From Pseudomonas sp. RIT-PI-r (GTDB lineage: Bacteria > Pseudomonadota > Gammaproteobacteria > Pseudomonadales > Pseudomonadaceae), in the NCBI RefSeq assembly GCF_001297015.1, contig NZ_LIGE01000022.1:124001-188000 (forward strand): 64,000 bases of DNA, read 5' to 3'. Position numbers and translations under genes: made by a program. Positions 20,502-32,425 of the stretch are shown piece by piece. The notes under the pieces are model-generated. The model was not told where the DNA came from. It was given only the letters and a program-made list of their open reading frames with translations, and ran no database searches. Position 1 is the stretch's first letter. Each line of letters begins with the position of its first letter.

Positions 20502-21901
20502 GATGATTCGGGGGTGGGGAAGCCCAATCGGAACACGGTCAGCGCCCCCGGCAAGCTCTTAACCTCCGCCACACCCTGATGCAGGCTCATGATCGAGCGC
20601 ACGATGGCCAACCCCAGCCCGGTGCTGCCCTGCGAGCGCGAGCGGCTGCTGTCGACGCGGTAGAAGCGGTCGAACAGATGTGGCAGGTGTTGCGCCTCGA
20701 TCCCGACGCCGGGGTTGCTGACCAGCAGGGAGGCCTGGGTCGCACCTTGTTCGATCAGCAATGTCACGGTTTTCCCGTTCGGGCAGTGGCGCAGCGCATT
20801 GGACAGCAGATTGGAAATAGCTCGCTGAATCATCAGCCGATCGCCCATCACCTGTGCGCTGCCAATGACATTCAAATGGATCTGCTTATCCTGCGCCGAC
20901 AACGAAAACATCTCGGCGACTTTCGCGACTTCAATCTCCAGCGCCACCGATTCAAACGGCGCCAGCGCAGACGGATGACTCACCTGCGCCAGAAACAGCA
21001 TGTCCGAAACAATCCGCGCCACGCGCTCCAGCTCCTCGGTGCAGGACACCAGCACATCCTTGTATTCCTCAACCGAGCGCTCGCGGGAAAGCGTCACCTG
21101 CGCCTTGCCCATCAGATTGTTGATCGGCGTGCGCAACTCATGCGCCAGATCGTCGGAGAACTGCGACAACTGCTGCACCCCGGCGTCCAGCCGATGCAGC
21201 ATGAAGTTGATGCCCCGCGCCAGTTCACTCAACTCCTGCGGCATGTTTACCACGGACAATCGATGGTCCAGATCCTGGGTCGAGACCATCGCAGCCACTT
21301 TGCGAAATTCACGCAGCGGCGCGAGCCCACGCTGCACCGCACCCCACGCGGTGAGGCCGATAAACACCAGCAACAGCGGCAAGGCAATCAGTGTCGAGCG
21401 CAGATAGGCACTGAGCAAGGCCTGATCGTGGGCGTTGTCCATCGACAGCAGCACCGGCACGCTGCTGCCATCCTTGAGGCGAATCAGCTTCGACACGGTG
21501 AGGAATTTCGCTCCCTCAGCATCAATGCTGTCGGAGTAGGCCAGTTGATCAGTGGTCGCCCGCACCGCCTTCAATTCAACCCGTGGATCGCTCAAGCCGC
21601 TGCCGGACTTGAGCAGCGGCGAACGCAAATTCAAGCGGTCATAAATCGTCAGCGTGAGGTTGTCATGCCCCATCACCTGATCGAGCAGGATGTGCGGTTT
21701 ACCGCTGATTTCATTGGCGTCTACGTACAGCGACAGGCTGTGCTCAACCTGCGCCATCTTCTTTTCCAGGCTGTCCCGAGACAGCGCATTGAGCTCATGG
21801 GTCAAGGCGAAATAGGCGAGGATCGCCAAAAACACCACCAGCAGCGCACCGAGAATACTCACCGTCAGACCCAGGCGCATCGACAGGCTGGCCGGCTTCA
21901 T
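20495..21901 (-). CDS. czcS: Heavy-metal sensor histidine kinase, CzcS/CusS type
   Basis: Membrane sensor of 468 residues. A first membrane segment (about 12-35), a periplasmic loop of about 130 residues, a second segment ([17 protein letters not shown]), a HAMP domain and a kinase core with the phospho-accepting His in [14 protein letters not shown], an N box ([15 protein letters not shown]) and a G box (GSTGLGLAI). The start ATG (21901) overlaps the regulator stop. The final codons lie inside a repeat, which provides the TAG stop. Likely senses periplasmic Zn, Cd, Co or Cu. Confidence 0.92.
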   Translation of the reverse strand: MKPASLSMRLGLTVSILGALLVVFLAILAYFALTHELNALSRDSLEKKMAQVEHSLSLYVDANEISGKPHILLDQVMGHDNLTLTIYDRLNLRSPLLKSGSGLSDPRVELKAVRATTDQLAYSDSIDAEGAKFLTVSKLIRLKDGSSVPVLLSMDNAHDQALLSAYLRSTLIALPLLLVFIGLTAWGAVQRGLAPLREFRKVAAMVSTQDLDHRLSVVNMPQELSELARGINFMLHRLDAGVQQLSQFSDDLAHELRTPINNLMGKAQVTLSRERSVEEYKDVLVSCTEELERVARIVSDMLFLAQVSHPSALAPFESVALEIEVAKVAEMFSLSAQDKQIHLNVIGSAQVMGDRLMIQRAISNLLSNALRHCPNGKTVTLLIEQGATQASLLVSNPGVGIEAQHLPHLFDRFYRVDSSRSRSQGSTGLGLAIVRSIMSLHQGVAEVKSLPGALTVFRLGFPTPESSL

Positions 21902-22572
21902 TCCCGCGCCTCCAGCACGTAGCCGACACCGCGCAGGGTGTGGATCAGTTTGCTGTCGAACGGGTCGTCGATCTTCGCTCGCAAGCGGCGTATCGACACC
22001 TCGACCACATTGGTGTCGCAATCGAAATTCATGTCCCACACCAGCGAGATAATTTGTGTGCGCGTCAGTACTTCGCCGGACTGGCGCATCAGCAGATGCA
22101 GCAGGGCGAACTCCTTGGTGGTCAGGTCGATACGCTGCGCACCACGAAACGCGCGGTGGCGGCCGGGATCGAGTTCCAGATCAGCGACTTTCAGCACCTG
22201 CGGCACCGGGATGTTTTCGCTGCGGCGCATCAAGGTGCGCACCCGCGCCAGCAGTTCGGGGAACTCGAACGGCTTGACCAGATAATCGTCGGCGCCGAGA
22301 TCGAGGCCGCGAATCTTGTCGGCCAGACGCCCTCGCGCAGTCAGCATCATCACCCGCGTGGCATGGGTGCGGCGCAGTTGTTCCAGTACGCCCCAACCGT
22401 CCAGTTCGGGAAGGTTCACATCGAGAATAATCAGGTCATAGGTCTGTTGTTGCGCCAGGTGCAAACCATCGGCGCCGGTGGCGGCGAGGTCAACGACATA
22501 ACCACTTTCGGTCAAACCCTGATGCAAGTATTCGGCAGCTTTAAGCTCGTCCTCGACGACAAGGATTCGCAT
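21898..22572 (-). CDS. czcR: Response regulator, OmpR family, CzcR/CopR type
   Basis: 224 residues: receiver domain with phosphoacceptor Asp in [15 protein letters not shown] (about residue 51), Lys in [16 protein letters not shown], then an OmpR winged helix (about 125-224) with [17 protein letters not shown]. It precedes the kinase gene with a four-base overlap and is divergent from czcCBA. An 11-base-spaced direct repeat upstream of the start suggests autoregulation. Confidence 0.94.
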   Translation of the reverse strand: MRILVVEDELKAAEYLHQGLTESGYVVDLAATGADGLHLAQQQTYDLIILDVNLPELDGWGVLEQLRRTHATRVMMLTARGRLADKIRGLDLGADDYLVKPFEFPELLARVRTLMRRSENIPVPQVLKVADLELDPGRHRAFRGAQRIDLTTKEFALLHLLMRQSGEVLTRTQIISLVWDMNFDCDTNVVEVSIRRLRAKIDDPFDSKLIHTLRGVGYVLEARE

Positions 22573-22589
22573 GATCTATCACCACTTAT

Positions 22590-22607
22590 ATTTAATGGGT
22601 ATTTAAT
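22590..22607. promoter_or_regulatory. Tandem ATTTAAT direct repeat before czcR
   Basis: ATTTAAT at 22590-22596 and 22601-22607, 11 bases start to start, about 18 bases before the czcR ATG. The spacing is that of tandem OmpR-family half-sites; autoregulation is inferred. Confidence 0.4.
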
Positions 22608-22673
22608 TTAGGTGACTGGGAAATTTATTGTTTTTGTAAGGTCTTCCGGACGTTGTTCAATAACGATAAGAAG

Positions 22674-22855
22674 CCCCTCACCCTAACCCTCTCCCAGAGG
22701 GAGAGGGGACTAAACGAGGGATGCTTCAGAACTGCACCGACGTGGAACATCTTTACGGAATCCATAGTCGACTTGATTTAACAGGTCGATGGAAAGTGTC
22801 ATACACCTCGGTCGGCTCCCTCTCCCTCTGGGAGAGGGCTGGGGTGAGGGGAGTG
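22674..22855. repeat. MITE-like repeat (CCCTCACCCTAACCCTCTCC ends)
   Basis: About 180 bases. Each end is itself a hairpin (CCCTCTCCC AG AGGGAGAGGG and CCCTCTCCC TCT GGGAGAGGG) and the two ends are near-complements. The interior has GGAATCCATAGTCGA and AACAGGTCGATGG. It is in the middle of the czcR-czcC intergenic region. Confidence 0.8.
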
Positions 22856-23071
22856 CGGACGATAAAGGTTGTAGTGGCTACAGGGTCAACCACCCAGCGC
22901 TTTAAAACGCTGCTCTGCGACAGTCGGTCGCAGCACAAACCATAAAATCCCCATCAGTTTGATTCCGGCAAGTGCAATTCAGCAGATAACTACCGTGTTT
23001 TTGTTTCGATGTATTTCGATAAAACCATTTGCACTTCGCATCCTAGAGCAAAACAACTTCTGCAAACCGTG

Positions 23072-23100
23072 GATAACGGATTTGTAATGTTTCAGTCACC
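23072..23100. promoter_or_regulatory. Shared box upstream of czcC
   Basis: GATAACGGATTTGTAAT (23072-23088) followed by CAGTCACC (23093-23100). Nearly the same string lies upstream of the ptrA-like gene at 28950, and its complement resembles 31949-31965 before oprD. Half-sites are 11 bases apart. Candidate CzcR site. Confidence 0.55.
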
Positions 23101-23165
23101 TTGTCGATAAGTTCAAAACCCTACCGTGGCGGCATCAAAGGTTCTTCACTAAAGGAAGTCTTCCA

Positions 23166-24413
23166 TTGCCCGGTTTAATTGAACGGACGGCGCGATCACG
23201 CCTGCAAAAAGCCGTCAGCGGCATGCTCTTGTTGGCCAGTGCGAGCCTGGCCAGTGCCTCGACCCTGACCCTCGATCAAGCCCTGCAAGGCGCCTTCGCC
23301 AACAACCCGGATTTAGCCGCTGCGCAATGGGAAATCGGCATCGCCGAAGGTGACCGCCAACAGGCCGGCCTGATCCCCAACCCCGAAGTGTCGTGGGAAG
23401 CCGAAGACACTCGCCGCGAGTCGCGCACGACCACGGTAATGCTCAGTCAGCCGATCGAACTGGGCGGCAAACGCGGTGCGCGCATTGATGTCGCCAGCCG
23501 CGCGCAGGACGCCGCCGGCATCGAATTGGAGCGCAAGCGCAATGCCTTGCGCGCCGATGTAATTCAGGCGTTCAACAGCGCGCAAACCGCGCAACAACGC
23601 TTGCAGCTGTCGCGCCAGTCGCTGCAATTGGCCGAGCACGGTTTGCGTGTGGCGCAGGGGCGAATCGAGGCGGGTAAATCGTCGCCGGTCGAAGGCACGC
23701 GAGCACAAGTGCAGCTCTCGGAAGTGCGCCTTGAATTGAGCCGCGCCGAACGCGATCAGGCCACCGCGTACCAACAACTGGCGCAGGTCATGGGCGCGCC
23801 GTTGCCAACGTCGACGAAGGTGCAGGCGCCCACGCAAAGCATGCCGGCCGTTCCACCACCGACAAGATTGCTCGAGCGTCTGAACGAGACCGCCGAACTG
23901 CGTCTGGCCAAGTTGCAGATCGATCAGCGCGAAGCATCGCTGGGCCTGGAAAAGTCCCAGCGCATTCCCGACCTCACCGTGAGCATCGGCAGTCAATACA
24001 GCGAAACCGAGCGCGAGCGGGTCAACGTGGTCGGGCTGTCGATGCCGATTCCGTTGTTCAACCGCAATCAGGGCAACGTGCTGGCGGCGGCGCGTCGAAC
24101 CGATCAGGCGCGGGACTTGCGCAATGCCACCGAACTGCGTTTGCGCACCGAAATCCAGACCAGTCTAGAGCAATGGCAGACCGCCAACGGCGAAGTCACC
24201 GCGTTCAACCAGACCATCCTGCCCGCCGCGCAAAGTGCGGTCGACAGCGCCACGCGCGGTTTTGAAATGGGCAAGTTCGGCTTCCTCGATGTACTCGACG
24301 CCCAACGCACACTGATCGCCGCGCGCAGCCAGTACATCCAGGCCGTCAGTGAAGCCACCGACGCCCGCGTTCGCATCGAACGGATCTTCGGCGACCTCAG
24401 CGTCCGCCCTTGA
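23166..24413 (+). CDS. czcC: Outer-membrane channel of metal efflux, CzcC type
   Basis: TolC-family outer-membrane protein of the heavy-metal RND pump, 415 residues with a Sec signal ending near SLASAS and two efflux repeats; SWEAEDTRRESRTTTVMLSQPIELGGKR and GKFGFLDVLDAQRTL are characteristic of CzcC. The start appears to be TTG (23166) because AAGGAAG lies seven bases upstream and no ATG precedes the signal peptide at a suitable distance. First gene of czcCBA. Confidence 0.9.
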   Translation: MPGLIERTARSRLQKAVSGMLLLASASLASASTLTLDQALQGAFANNPDLAAAQWEIGIAEGDRQQAGLIPNPEVSWEAEDTRRESRTTTVMLSQPIELGGKRGARIDVASRAQDAAGIELERKRNALRADVIQAFNSAQTAQQRLQLSRQSLQLAEHGLRVAQGRIEAGKSSPVEGTRAQVQLSEVRLELSRAERDQATAYQQLAQVMGAPLPTSTKVQAPTQSMPAVPPPTRLLERLNETAELRLAKLQIDQREASLGLEKSQRIPDLTVSIGSQYSETERERVNVVGLSMPIPLFNRNQGNVLAAARRTDQARDLRNATELRLRTEIQTSLEQWQTANGEVTAFNQTILPAAQSAVDSATRGFEMGKFGFLDVLDAQRTLIAARSQYIQAVSEATDARVRIERIFGDLSVRP

Positions 24414-24462
24414 ATTTCACTTTTCAGACAACTGCGCGCAGGTACGGCGCAGAGGAGTTTCC

Positions 24463-25650
24463 ATGGATAAAAAACTGATGGTGGTCGCGGTGGCGACGTT
24501 GGCGCTGGGCATTGGTATCGGCTCGCAGTGGTCAGGTAACGCAAGCATCGACGCGCATGCCGACGACGCTTCCGAGCATGCCGATCACGCTGAAGAAGGT
24601 GCAGCGGCTGAACATGCCGAAGAAGGGCATATCGAATTGAGTGCCGAGCAGATCACGGCTGCCGGTATTCAACTCGCCGAAGCAAAGGCGCAGAACATCA
24701 ACCGCGGCCTGCCGTTCCCCGGCGAAGTGCGCTTCGACGAAGACCGCACTGCCCACGTCGTGCCACGCGTGCCGGGCGTGGTCGAGTCGGTGGCAGTCAA
24801 CCTCGGGCAAACGGTGAAGAAGGGCCAGTTGCTGGCGGTGATCGCCAGTCAGCAGATCTCCGATCAACGCAGCGAGCAAGCCGCCGCGCAACGTCGTTTG
24901 GCCTTGGCGCGTACCACTTATGAACGGGAGAAAAAACTCTGGCAGGACAAGATTTCTGCCGAACAGGATTTCCTCCAGGCGCGCCAGGCACTGCAAGAAG
25001 CCGAAATCGCCGTGAGCAATGCGCAGCAAAAGATCAGCGTGCTCAGCGGCAGCGTGGTCGCCACTGGCGGCAACCGCTACGAATTGCGCGCACCGTTCGA
25101 TGGCGTCGTGGTGGAAAAACACCTGACGCCGGGCGAAGTCGTCGATGAATCCACGGCGGCCTTCACGCTCTCGGATTTGTCGCGGGTGTGGGTGACGTTC
25201 GGCGTTTCACCAAAGGATCTGAACAAAGTGCAGGTGGGCAAAGCGGTGACCGTCAGCGCCCCGGAATTGAACGCGGAAGTGGTCGGCAGCGTGGCCTATG
25301 TCGGCAGTTTGCTCGGCGAGCAAACCCGCACTGCGACCGTTCGCGTCACTCTGGAAAACCCGCAAGGCTCGTGGCGTCCCGGCCTGTTCGTCACTGCGCT
25401 GGTCGCCACCGACAGCCGCGAAGCCAAAGTTGCCGTGCCGGAAACCGCGATCCAGACGGTAGAGGACAAACCCACCGTGTTCGTGCGCACCGATGACGGC
25501 TTCGAAACACGAACGGTGGCGTTGGGCAGCCGTGCGGACGGCCACGTGGAAATCACCCAAGGGCTGGAACCGGGCGCGCAAGTCGCCAGCGCCGGCAGCT
25601 TCGTCCTCAAGTCGGAACTGGGCAAAGCCTCAGCCGAGCACAGTCATTGA
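24463..25650 (+). CDS. czcB: Membrane fusion protein of metal efflux, CzcB type
   Basis: Periplasmic adaptor, 395 residues. A signal anchor (MVVAVATLALGIGIG) is followed by a His/Asp/Glu-rich stretch (about 25-60, with HADDASEHADHAEE and EEGH) that could bind metal, then HlyD-type lipoyl (VPRVPGVVESVAV), coiled-coil hairpin and beta-barrel domains. ATG 24463 is chosen because GAGGAG is seven bases upstream; the longer ORF would start inside czcC. Confidence 0.92.
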   Translation: MDKKLMVVAVATLALGIGIGSQWSGNASIDAHADDASEHADHAEEGAAAEHAEEGHIELSAEQITAAGIQLAEAKAQNINRGLPFPGEVRFDEDRTAHVVPRVPGVVESVAVNLGQTVKKGQLLAVIASQQISDQRSEQAAAQRRLALARTTYEREKKLWQDKISAEQDFLQARQALQEAEIAVSNAQQKISVLSGSVVATGGNRYELRAPFDGVVVEKHLTPGEVVDESTAAFTLSDLSRVWVTFGVSPKDLNKVQVGKAVTVSAPELNAEVVGSVAYVGSLLGEQTRTATVRVTLENPQGSWRPGLFVTALVATDSREAKVAVPETAIQTVEDKPTVFVRTDDGFETRTVALGSRADGHVEITQGLEPGAQVASAGSFVLKSELGKASAEHSH

Positions 25651-28815
<3,165 letters not shown>

Positions 28816-28825
28816 GTAATCCCCC

Positions 28826-28917
28826 CCGTAGGAGTGAGCCTGCTCGCGATAGCGGTCTATCAGTCAGATCTACATTGACTGACCCACCGCTATCGCGAGC
28901 AGGCTCACTCCTACAGG
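28826..28917. repeat. REP-like palindromic pair after czcA
   Basis: Inverted pair of the GTAGGAGTGAGCCTGCTCGC class, 11 bases after the czcA stop. Confidence 0.9.
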
Positions 28918-28949
28918 TTTTGTGTTCGACTTCAGAAGAGGGCCCGGGA

Positions 28950-28978
28950 GATAACGGATATGTAATTTCCCCGCCACC
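28950..28978. promoter_or_regulatory. Shared box upstream of the ptrA-like gene
   Basis: GATAACGGATATGTAAT (28950-28966), then GCCACC. It differs from the czcC box at one base in 17. This suggests that the small secreted proteins belong to the same metal-responsive regulon. Confidence 0.55.
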
Positions 28979-29038
28979 GTCACGAAAGGTGCGCCTTGTT
29001 ACCTTGATCCCGTCAGCTACTTAAACGAGGAATCAAAG

Positions 29039-29242
29039 ATGAAACTTGCCCAACTCAGTGCTTTCGCAGTCGCTCTGGTGATCTCTTCCGTGGCCCTGGC
29101 CGAAGGCGGCGGCGACCGTACTTTCGAGCGGATGATGACCAACAACGACCGTTCCATGGAGCTGTTTGTCGCCAAGGAAAAAGCCGCCGGCAACCCGGTT
29201 GTCGTCACTGACAAGAAAGACGACAAAACCCGCGATCTGTAA
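29039..29242 (+). CDS. Small exported protein, PtrA N-terminal-like
   Basis: 67 residues: Sec signal ending at VALA, then EGGGDRTFERMMTNNDRSM and a Lys/Asp-rich tail. The EGGGDRTFERM motif is that of PtrA-type proteins, a Pseudomonas periplasmic protein induced by copper through CopR; this call is from memory of the motif. GAGGAATC precedes the ATG. It follows the czc operon and carries the same upstream box, so a periplasmic metal-stress role is inferred. A terminator separates it from its paralogue. Confidence 0.7.
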   Translation: MKLAQLSAFAVALVISSVALAEGGGDRTFERMMTNNDRSMELFVAKEKAAGNPVVVTDKKDDKTRDL

Positions 29243-29259
29243 GCCTGCTGCACCTGAAC

Positions 29260-29295
29260 AAGCCCTTCATCGCGCATCGATGCCGGGCTTTTTTT
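29260..29295 (+). terminator. Rho-independent terminator
   Basis: AAGCCC / GGGCTT outer stem, CATCG / CGATG inner stem (29260-29290), then five or more T. Confidence 0.85.
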
Positions 29296-29320
29296 ACGCC
29301 CGGACGGGAAGGAAATGGAT

Positions 29321-29653
29321 ATGAAATTACTCAAGTTGATCGCATTCGCCGCTGTCATGGCGATGTCACTGAATGTGCTGGCTGAAGGCGGTGGTGACCG
29401 CACCTTTGAACGCGCGCTCAGCGCCAACAGCAAAGCCATGGAACAGTACGCTGCCAATCAGGGCAAAACGCCGCCGGTGGTGAAGGATTACGAATACGGC
29501 ATGAAGCTGGACGTGGTCAAAGTGGTGAGCGTGGTGAAGCCGCAGCCTGGGTGCAAAGTGGTGCCCACCGCGATGACCTACGAGGATTCCAAAGGCCAGA
29601 TCAATACCATCAAGTACAGCGTGATGGGCGTGTGTCGGAACGGCGGCAGCTGA
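29321..29653 (+). CDS. Exported PtrA-like / DUF2790 fusion protein
   Basis: 110 residues. The signal ends at VLA, then EGGGDRTFERALSANSKAM repeats the PtrA-like motif of the upstream gene; from about residue 60, YEYGMKLDVVKVVSV...CKVVPTAMTYEDSKGQ..YSVMGVC is a DUF2790 domain with two Cys. ATG 29321 is chosen over 29315 because GGAAGGAA ends six bases before it. The pair looks like a duplication in which one copy gained or kept the C-terminal domain. Function unknown; possibly metal stress. Confidence 0.75.
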   Translation: MKLLKLIAFAAVMAMSLNVLAEGGGDRTFERALSANSKAMEQYAANQGKTPPVVKDYEYGMKLDVVKVVSVVKPQPGCKVVPTAMTYEDSKGQINTIKYSVMGVCRNGGS

Positions 29654-29679
29654 AATCTGTAAAGTCTAAACGCGGTCCC

Positions 29680-29765
29680 CTGTAGGAGCTGCCGAAGGCT
29701 GCGATCTTTTGACTTTGATGTTAAAGATCAAGATCAAAAGATCGCAGCCTTCGGCAGCTCCTACA
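29680..29765. repeat. Palindromic repeat (GTAGGAGCTGCCGAAGGCTG class)
   Basis: Inverted pair with inner GATCTTTTGA / TCAAAAGATC, between the DUF2790 gene and the DUF6124 pseudogene. Confidence 0.9.
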
Positions 29766-29803
29766 CGTTCTGTGCGCGGGAGACTTCGAGTCTGTCGGGT
29801 TTG

Positions 29804-29886
29804 CTCAGTTGCCCGGGTTCCAATCTGCGTACAGCTGCCACCCTTTCGCTTGGAACCGAAAGGGCCAGCTCCACTTTCAAGCTGAG
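29804..29886 (+). promoter_or_regulatory. Structured leader, possible pseudoknot, before DUF6124 gene
   Basis: AGCTG (29833-29837) with CAGCT (29866-29870) and CCCTTTCG (29841-29848) with CGAAAGGG (29857-29864) form a hairpin whose loop TTGGAAC (29850-29856) is complementary to GTTCCAA (29817-29823) upstream. CTCAG (29804) and CTGAG (29882) could close the whole. No clear Shine-Dalgarno precedes the ATG at 29896. A cis-acting role is inferred. Confidence 0.5.
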
Positions 29887-29895
29887 TAAAACCTT

Positions 29896-30384
29896 ATGAA
29901 AAAGCCAACCCCAAATCCCCTAGAAACAGACGCAATCCCCGACGCCAACTCAACATCCCCCTACGCCTCCGTCGACACCCGAAAACTCCACGAAGCCGCC
30001 GACCGCGCCCTCGACTTCTAGCTCAAACCGTCGGCCGCCATCATGTCCGCACCGTACATCCCCAACCAGATGTTCCTGGTCAATCCCAAAGCCGACACCG
30101 AATCATTACTGGCCAACGCCAGCGAATCCCTGGCCTCGGCCACAGTGATGCTCGGCGACTTCGCCGCGCTGTTGGGCGGCACCCATCGCGAGACCCTGCT
30201 GGGTATCGCTCAGGTCGTCATGCTCGGCGAACTGGCGGTGAACGAAGCACTGGATAACGTCGATGTCCACCGCATAACCCTTGTAGGAGTGAGCCTGCTC
30301 GCGATAGCGTCGGTACAGCCAACATCTTCATCGACTGGCCCAGCGCCATCGCGAGCAGGCTCACTCCTACAGTTGACCGAGTGA
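29896..30384 (+). pseudogene. DUF6124-family gene with in-frame stop
   Basis: Translation from ATG 29896 gives SPYASVDTRKLHEAADRALDF, a TAG stop (30019-30021), then LKPSAAIMSAPYIPNQMFLV and ANASESLASATVMLGDFAALL in the same frame. The family normally reads through here with a Tyr or His codon (RALDYYL-like), so one base change in one codon breaks it. The C-terminus runs into a REP element and ends at 30384 in repeat-derived sequence. It could be a true pseudogene, a sequencing error or a suppressed codon. Small Pseudomonas protein family of unknown function. Confidence 0.75.
30280..30372. repeat. REP-like palindromic pair
   Basis: Inverted pair of the GTAGGAGTGAGCCTGCTCGC class overlapping the 3' end of the DUF6124 pseudogene. 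Confidence 0.88.
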
Positions 30385-30394
30385 AGTCCAGACA

Positions 30395-30419
30395 TAAAAA
30401 AAGCGTCCCGAAGGACGCC
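30395..30419 (-). terminator. Rho-independent terminator after oprD
   Basis: On the minus strand: GCGTCC, TTCG loop, GGACGC, then seven T. It ends the oprD-type transcript. Confidence 0.9.
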
Positions 30420-30424
30420 AAAAG

Positions 30425-30467
30425 ATTCACCTCTTACCAAAGGAGCAAGGAGCTTCTAAAGGTGAAT
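30425..30467 (-). promoter_or_regulatory. 3'-UTR hairpin of oprD with GCTCCTTTGGT loop
   Basis: ATTCACCT (30425-30432) pairs with AGGTGAAT (30460-30467). The minus-strand loop contains GCTCCTTTGGT. The structure is directly before the terminator, and a near-identical stem and loop occurs in the candidate sRNA at 35557-35582. Confidence 0.6.
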
Positions 30468-30484
30468 TTGCATCAACCGCGCAA

Positions 30485-31810
30485 TCAAAGAATCGCCAAC
30501 GGATACTCGACAATCACCCGCACTTCATCCAGATCCGACTCGAACGCCGTGGCGCGGGTGGTGGCCTGGCGCAAGCGCAGTGACAGGTCTTTCATCGAAC
30601 CGCTTTGCACCACGTATTTGACTTCGATATCGCGCTCCCAACGCTTCTGATCGGTCAGCGGATTGCCCTCGGCATCGCGGCGCATGTACACCGCGTTGGC
30701 GTTGGAATAGTCGGCATCCGTACCGCGCGCGTAACGGGTCATGAACGACAAACCCGGTACGCCGTAAGTGCTCATGTCGAGGTCATAACGCGCCATCCAC
30801 GAACGCTCTTTCGGCGAGTTGAAGTCGCTGTACTGGATCGAGTTGTCGAGGAATATCGAATCGGACTGGCGCAGGTAATCGAAGTCGTCATTGCCGTTGT
30901 TGCGCTGGTGGGAGAGGGCGACCGAGTGGGCGCCGAGCTTCACGCCAATGCGCCCGCTCCAGATGTTGTTGTCGAACTCGCCGAGCAGTTGTTTGCCCTC
31001 GTCGACGGCCTTGTAATAGTTCAGGCCACCGAACAGCGACACATCATCGGACAGTGGATAGGTCCAAGCGGTACCGGCGTAATACTGATTCCACGCGTCT
31101 TTGAGGCGACTGGAATAGAGGCTGACGCTGAGGTTCTTGTTCAGCGCATAGTCGCCGCCGCCATAAGCAATCCACGGTGAGTTGACCGGTCCGGCGTAGA
31201 ACGTCGCGAAGTTTTCACGCAGGTCGCTGGACACCGGCTGGCTCATTGCATGCAGTCGCCCCCCCTGTACCGACAGACCTTCGATGCTGGTGTTGGTCGC
31301 CGTTACACCGCGAAAGCTTTCCGGCAGCAAGCGTGAGTCACCTGCCGCGACAACCGGGTTGGCCGGGAATACATCGCCGATCCTGAGCACCGTATCAAAC
31401 GCCCGCACTTTTGCCGCACCACCGACCTTGGTGTATTCATCCCGCGCCTCGCCGTCGCTGTTGACCGGTAGCACATCAAACGAGCTGCGACCACCATTGC
31501 GCCCGTCGCCGGTGTCGAGCTTCAAGCCGATCATTGCAAATGCATCAACACCCACCCCGACGGTGCCTTGAGTGAAGCCGGATTCGAACTTGCCGATCAG
31601 CGCATGTGCCCAGGCTTCTGAATAGCCATTGCCTGTAGGGCTGGACTGGCCGTTGCGGTGATCTCGATTGAAGTACAAGTTGCGGTTGAGTAGCGTCAGG
31701 CTGCTGCCTTCGATAAAGCCTTCCGGCTTGTCCTCCGCCAACACTATGGATGGTGCGCAACCAGCCACTACCGCTAATGCGGCCATCGACATTCTTGAAT
31801 TGTTAACCAT
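30485..31810 (-). CDS. OprD-family outer-membrane porin
   Basis: Substrate-specific 18-strand porin, 441 residues. Sec signal (to SIVLA), then EDKPEGFIEGSSLTLLNRNLYFNRD, the usual OprD start, with YSEAWAHALIGKFESGFTQGTVGVGVDAF and a C-terminal strand VRVIVEYPLAIL. ATG 31810 is preferred to 31813 because AGGAG ends six bases before it. No neighbouring catabolic operon identifies the substrate. CzcR represses oprD in P. aeruginosa, and a czc-like box lies upstream here. Confidence 0.92.
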   Translation of the reverse strand: MVNNSRMSMAALAVVAGCAPSIVLAEDKPEGFIEGSSLTLLNRNLYFNRDHRNGQSSPTGNGYSEAWAHALIGKFESGFTQGTVGVGVDAFAMIGLKLDTGDGRNGGRSSFDVLPVNSDGEARDEYTKVGGAAKVRAFDTVLRIGDVFPANPVVAAGDSRLLPESFRGVTATNTSIEGLSVQGGRLHAMSQPVSSDLRENFATFYAGPVNSPWIAYGGGDYALNKNLSVSLYSSRLKDAWNQYYAGTAWTYPLSDDVSLFGGLNYYKAVDEGKQLLGEFDNNIWSGRIGVKLGAHSVALSHQRNNGNDDFDYLRQSDSIFLDNSIQYSDFNSPKERSWMARYDLDMSTYGVPGLSFMTRYARGTDADYSNANAVYMRRDAEGNPLTDQKRWERDIEVKYVVQSGSMKDLSLRLRQATTRATAFESDLDEVRVIVEYPLAIL

Positions 31811-31948
31811 CATTCACTCCTGAGGTTGGGCAGAACGGGAACGTGCTTCGGCGTGGGTTTTATTGTGCGGCGGGCAAGGCAAGGGCCGCCGGGATGGTCG
31901 CCGGGTGACATCGTTGCAGGCTGCTGATAACGCCAAGGTGATGAGGGC

Positions 31949-31965
31949 GTTACAATTTCGTCATG
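31949..31965. promoter_or_regulatory. czc-like box between oprD and a lipoprotein gene
   Basis: GTTACAATTTCGTCATG. The complement of the czcC box reads ATTACAAATCCGTTATC; both fit TTACAWWTYCGTYAT loosely (WWT covers AAT/TTT/TAT). Located about 140 bases upstream of oprD and 200 upstream of the small lipoprotein. The rest of 31811-32162 shows nothing I can name. Confidence 0.4.
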
Positions 31966-32162
31966 TGCAGGTGTATCGATTCAGATCCGCCAACCCGAAA
32001 ATGTGGCGAACGCGCAGGGCGACAAACGGTCGATAGTGGCCACTGAATCAACACGGTTTTACCCGGTCGTATGGGCGGCTGCGCGCACCGCGTCCCGAAG
32101 GTGAGGGCGTGGGCAGCGCGGCCGATTCCGTCGTCAAGACCTTGGTTTTAGGGATGTGTTGA

Positions 32163-32366
32163 ATGAAGCGCGCAACAACGATGCTGCTGACTGTGACCGC
32201 CGCCGTATTGCTCGGTGGCTGTGTCGCGGATTTTGATGATGACCACCGCCATGGCCGGCATTACGACCGCGATCACGGGCGCAATTACGATCATGATCGA
32301 CGCTGGGACGACCGCGATGACCGCCGCGATGGCCGTCGTTACTATCGTGATCGGGATGATGACTGA
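32163..32366 (+). CDS. Small Asp/Arg/His-rich lipoprotein
   Basis: 67 residues: lipoprotein signal with lipobox LLGGC, then a mature part of 47 residues composed mostly of D, R, H and Y (DDDHRHGRHYDRDH and similar), without hydrophobic core. Such charge-alternating tails are probably disordered and may bind metals or cell-surface polymers. Followed by a terminator, so monocistronic. No family assigned; real by signal, codon use and terminator. Confidence 0.7.
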   Translation: MKRATTMLLTVTAAVLLGGCVADFDDDHRHGRHYDRDHGRNYDHDRRWDDRDDRRDGRRYYRDRDDD

Positions 32367-32382
32367 TTGATTGACCGGCCAG

Positions 32383-32411
32383 AGGGCGTTCCCGTCAAGG
32401 AACGCCCTTTG
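32383..32411 (+). terminator. Rho-independent terminator
   Basis: AGGGCGTTCC (32383-32392) / GGAACGCCCT (32399-32408) with T tail; ends the small lipoprotein gene and may also serve the convergent gene. Confidence 0.88.
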
Positions 32412-32425
32412 TCATTGCCTCTCAA

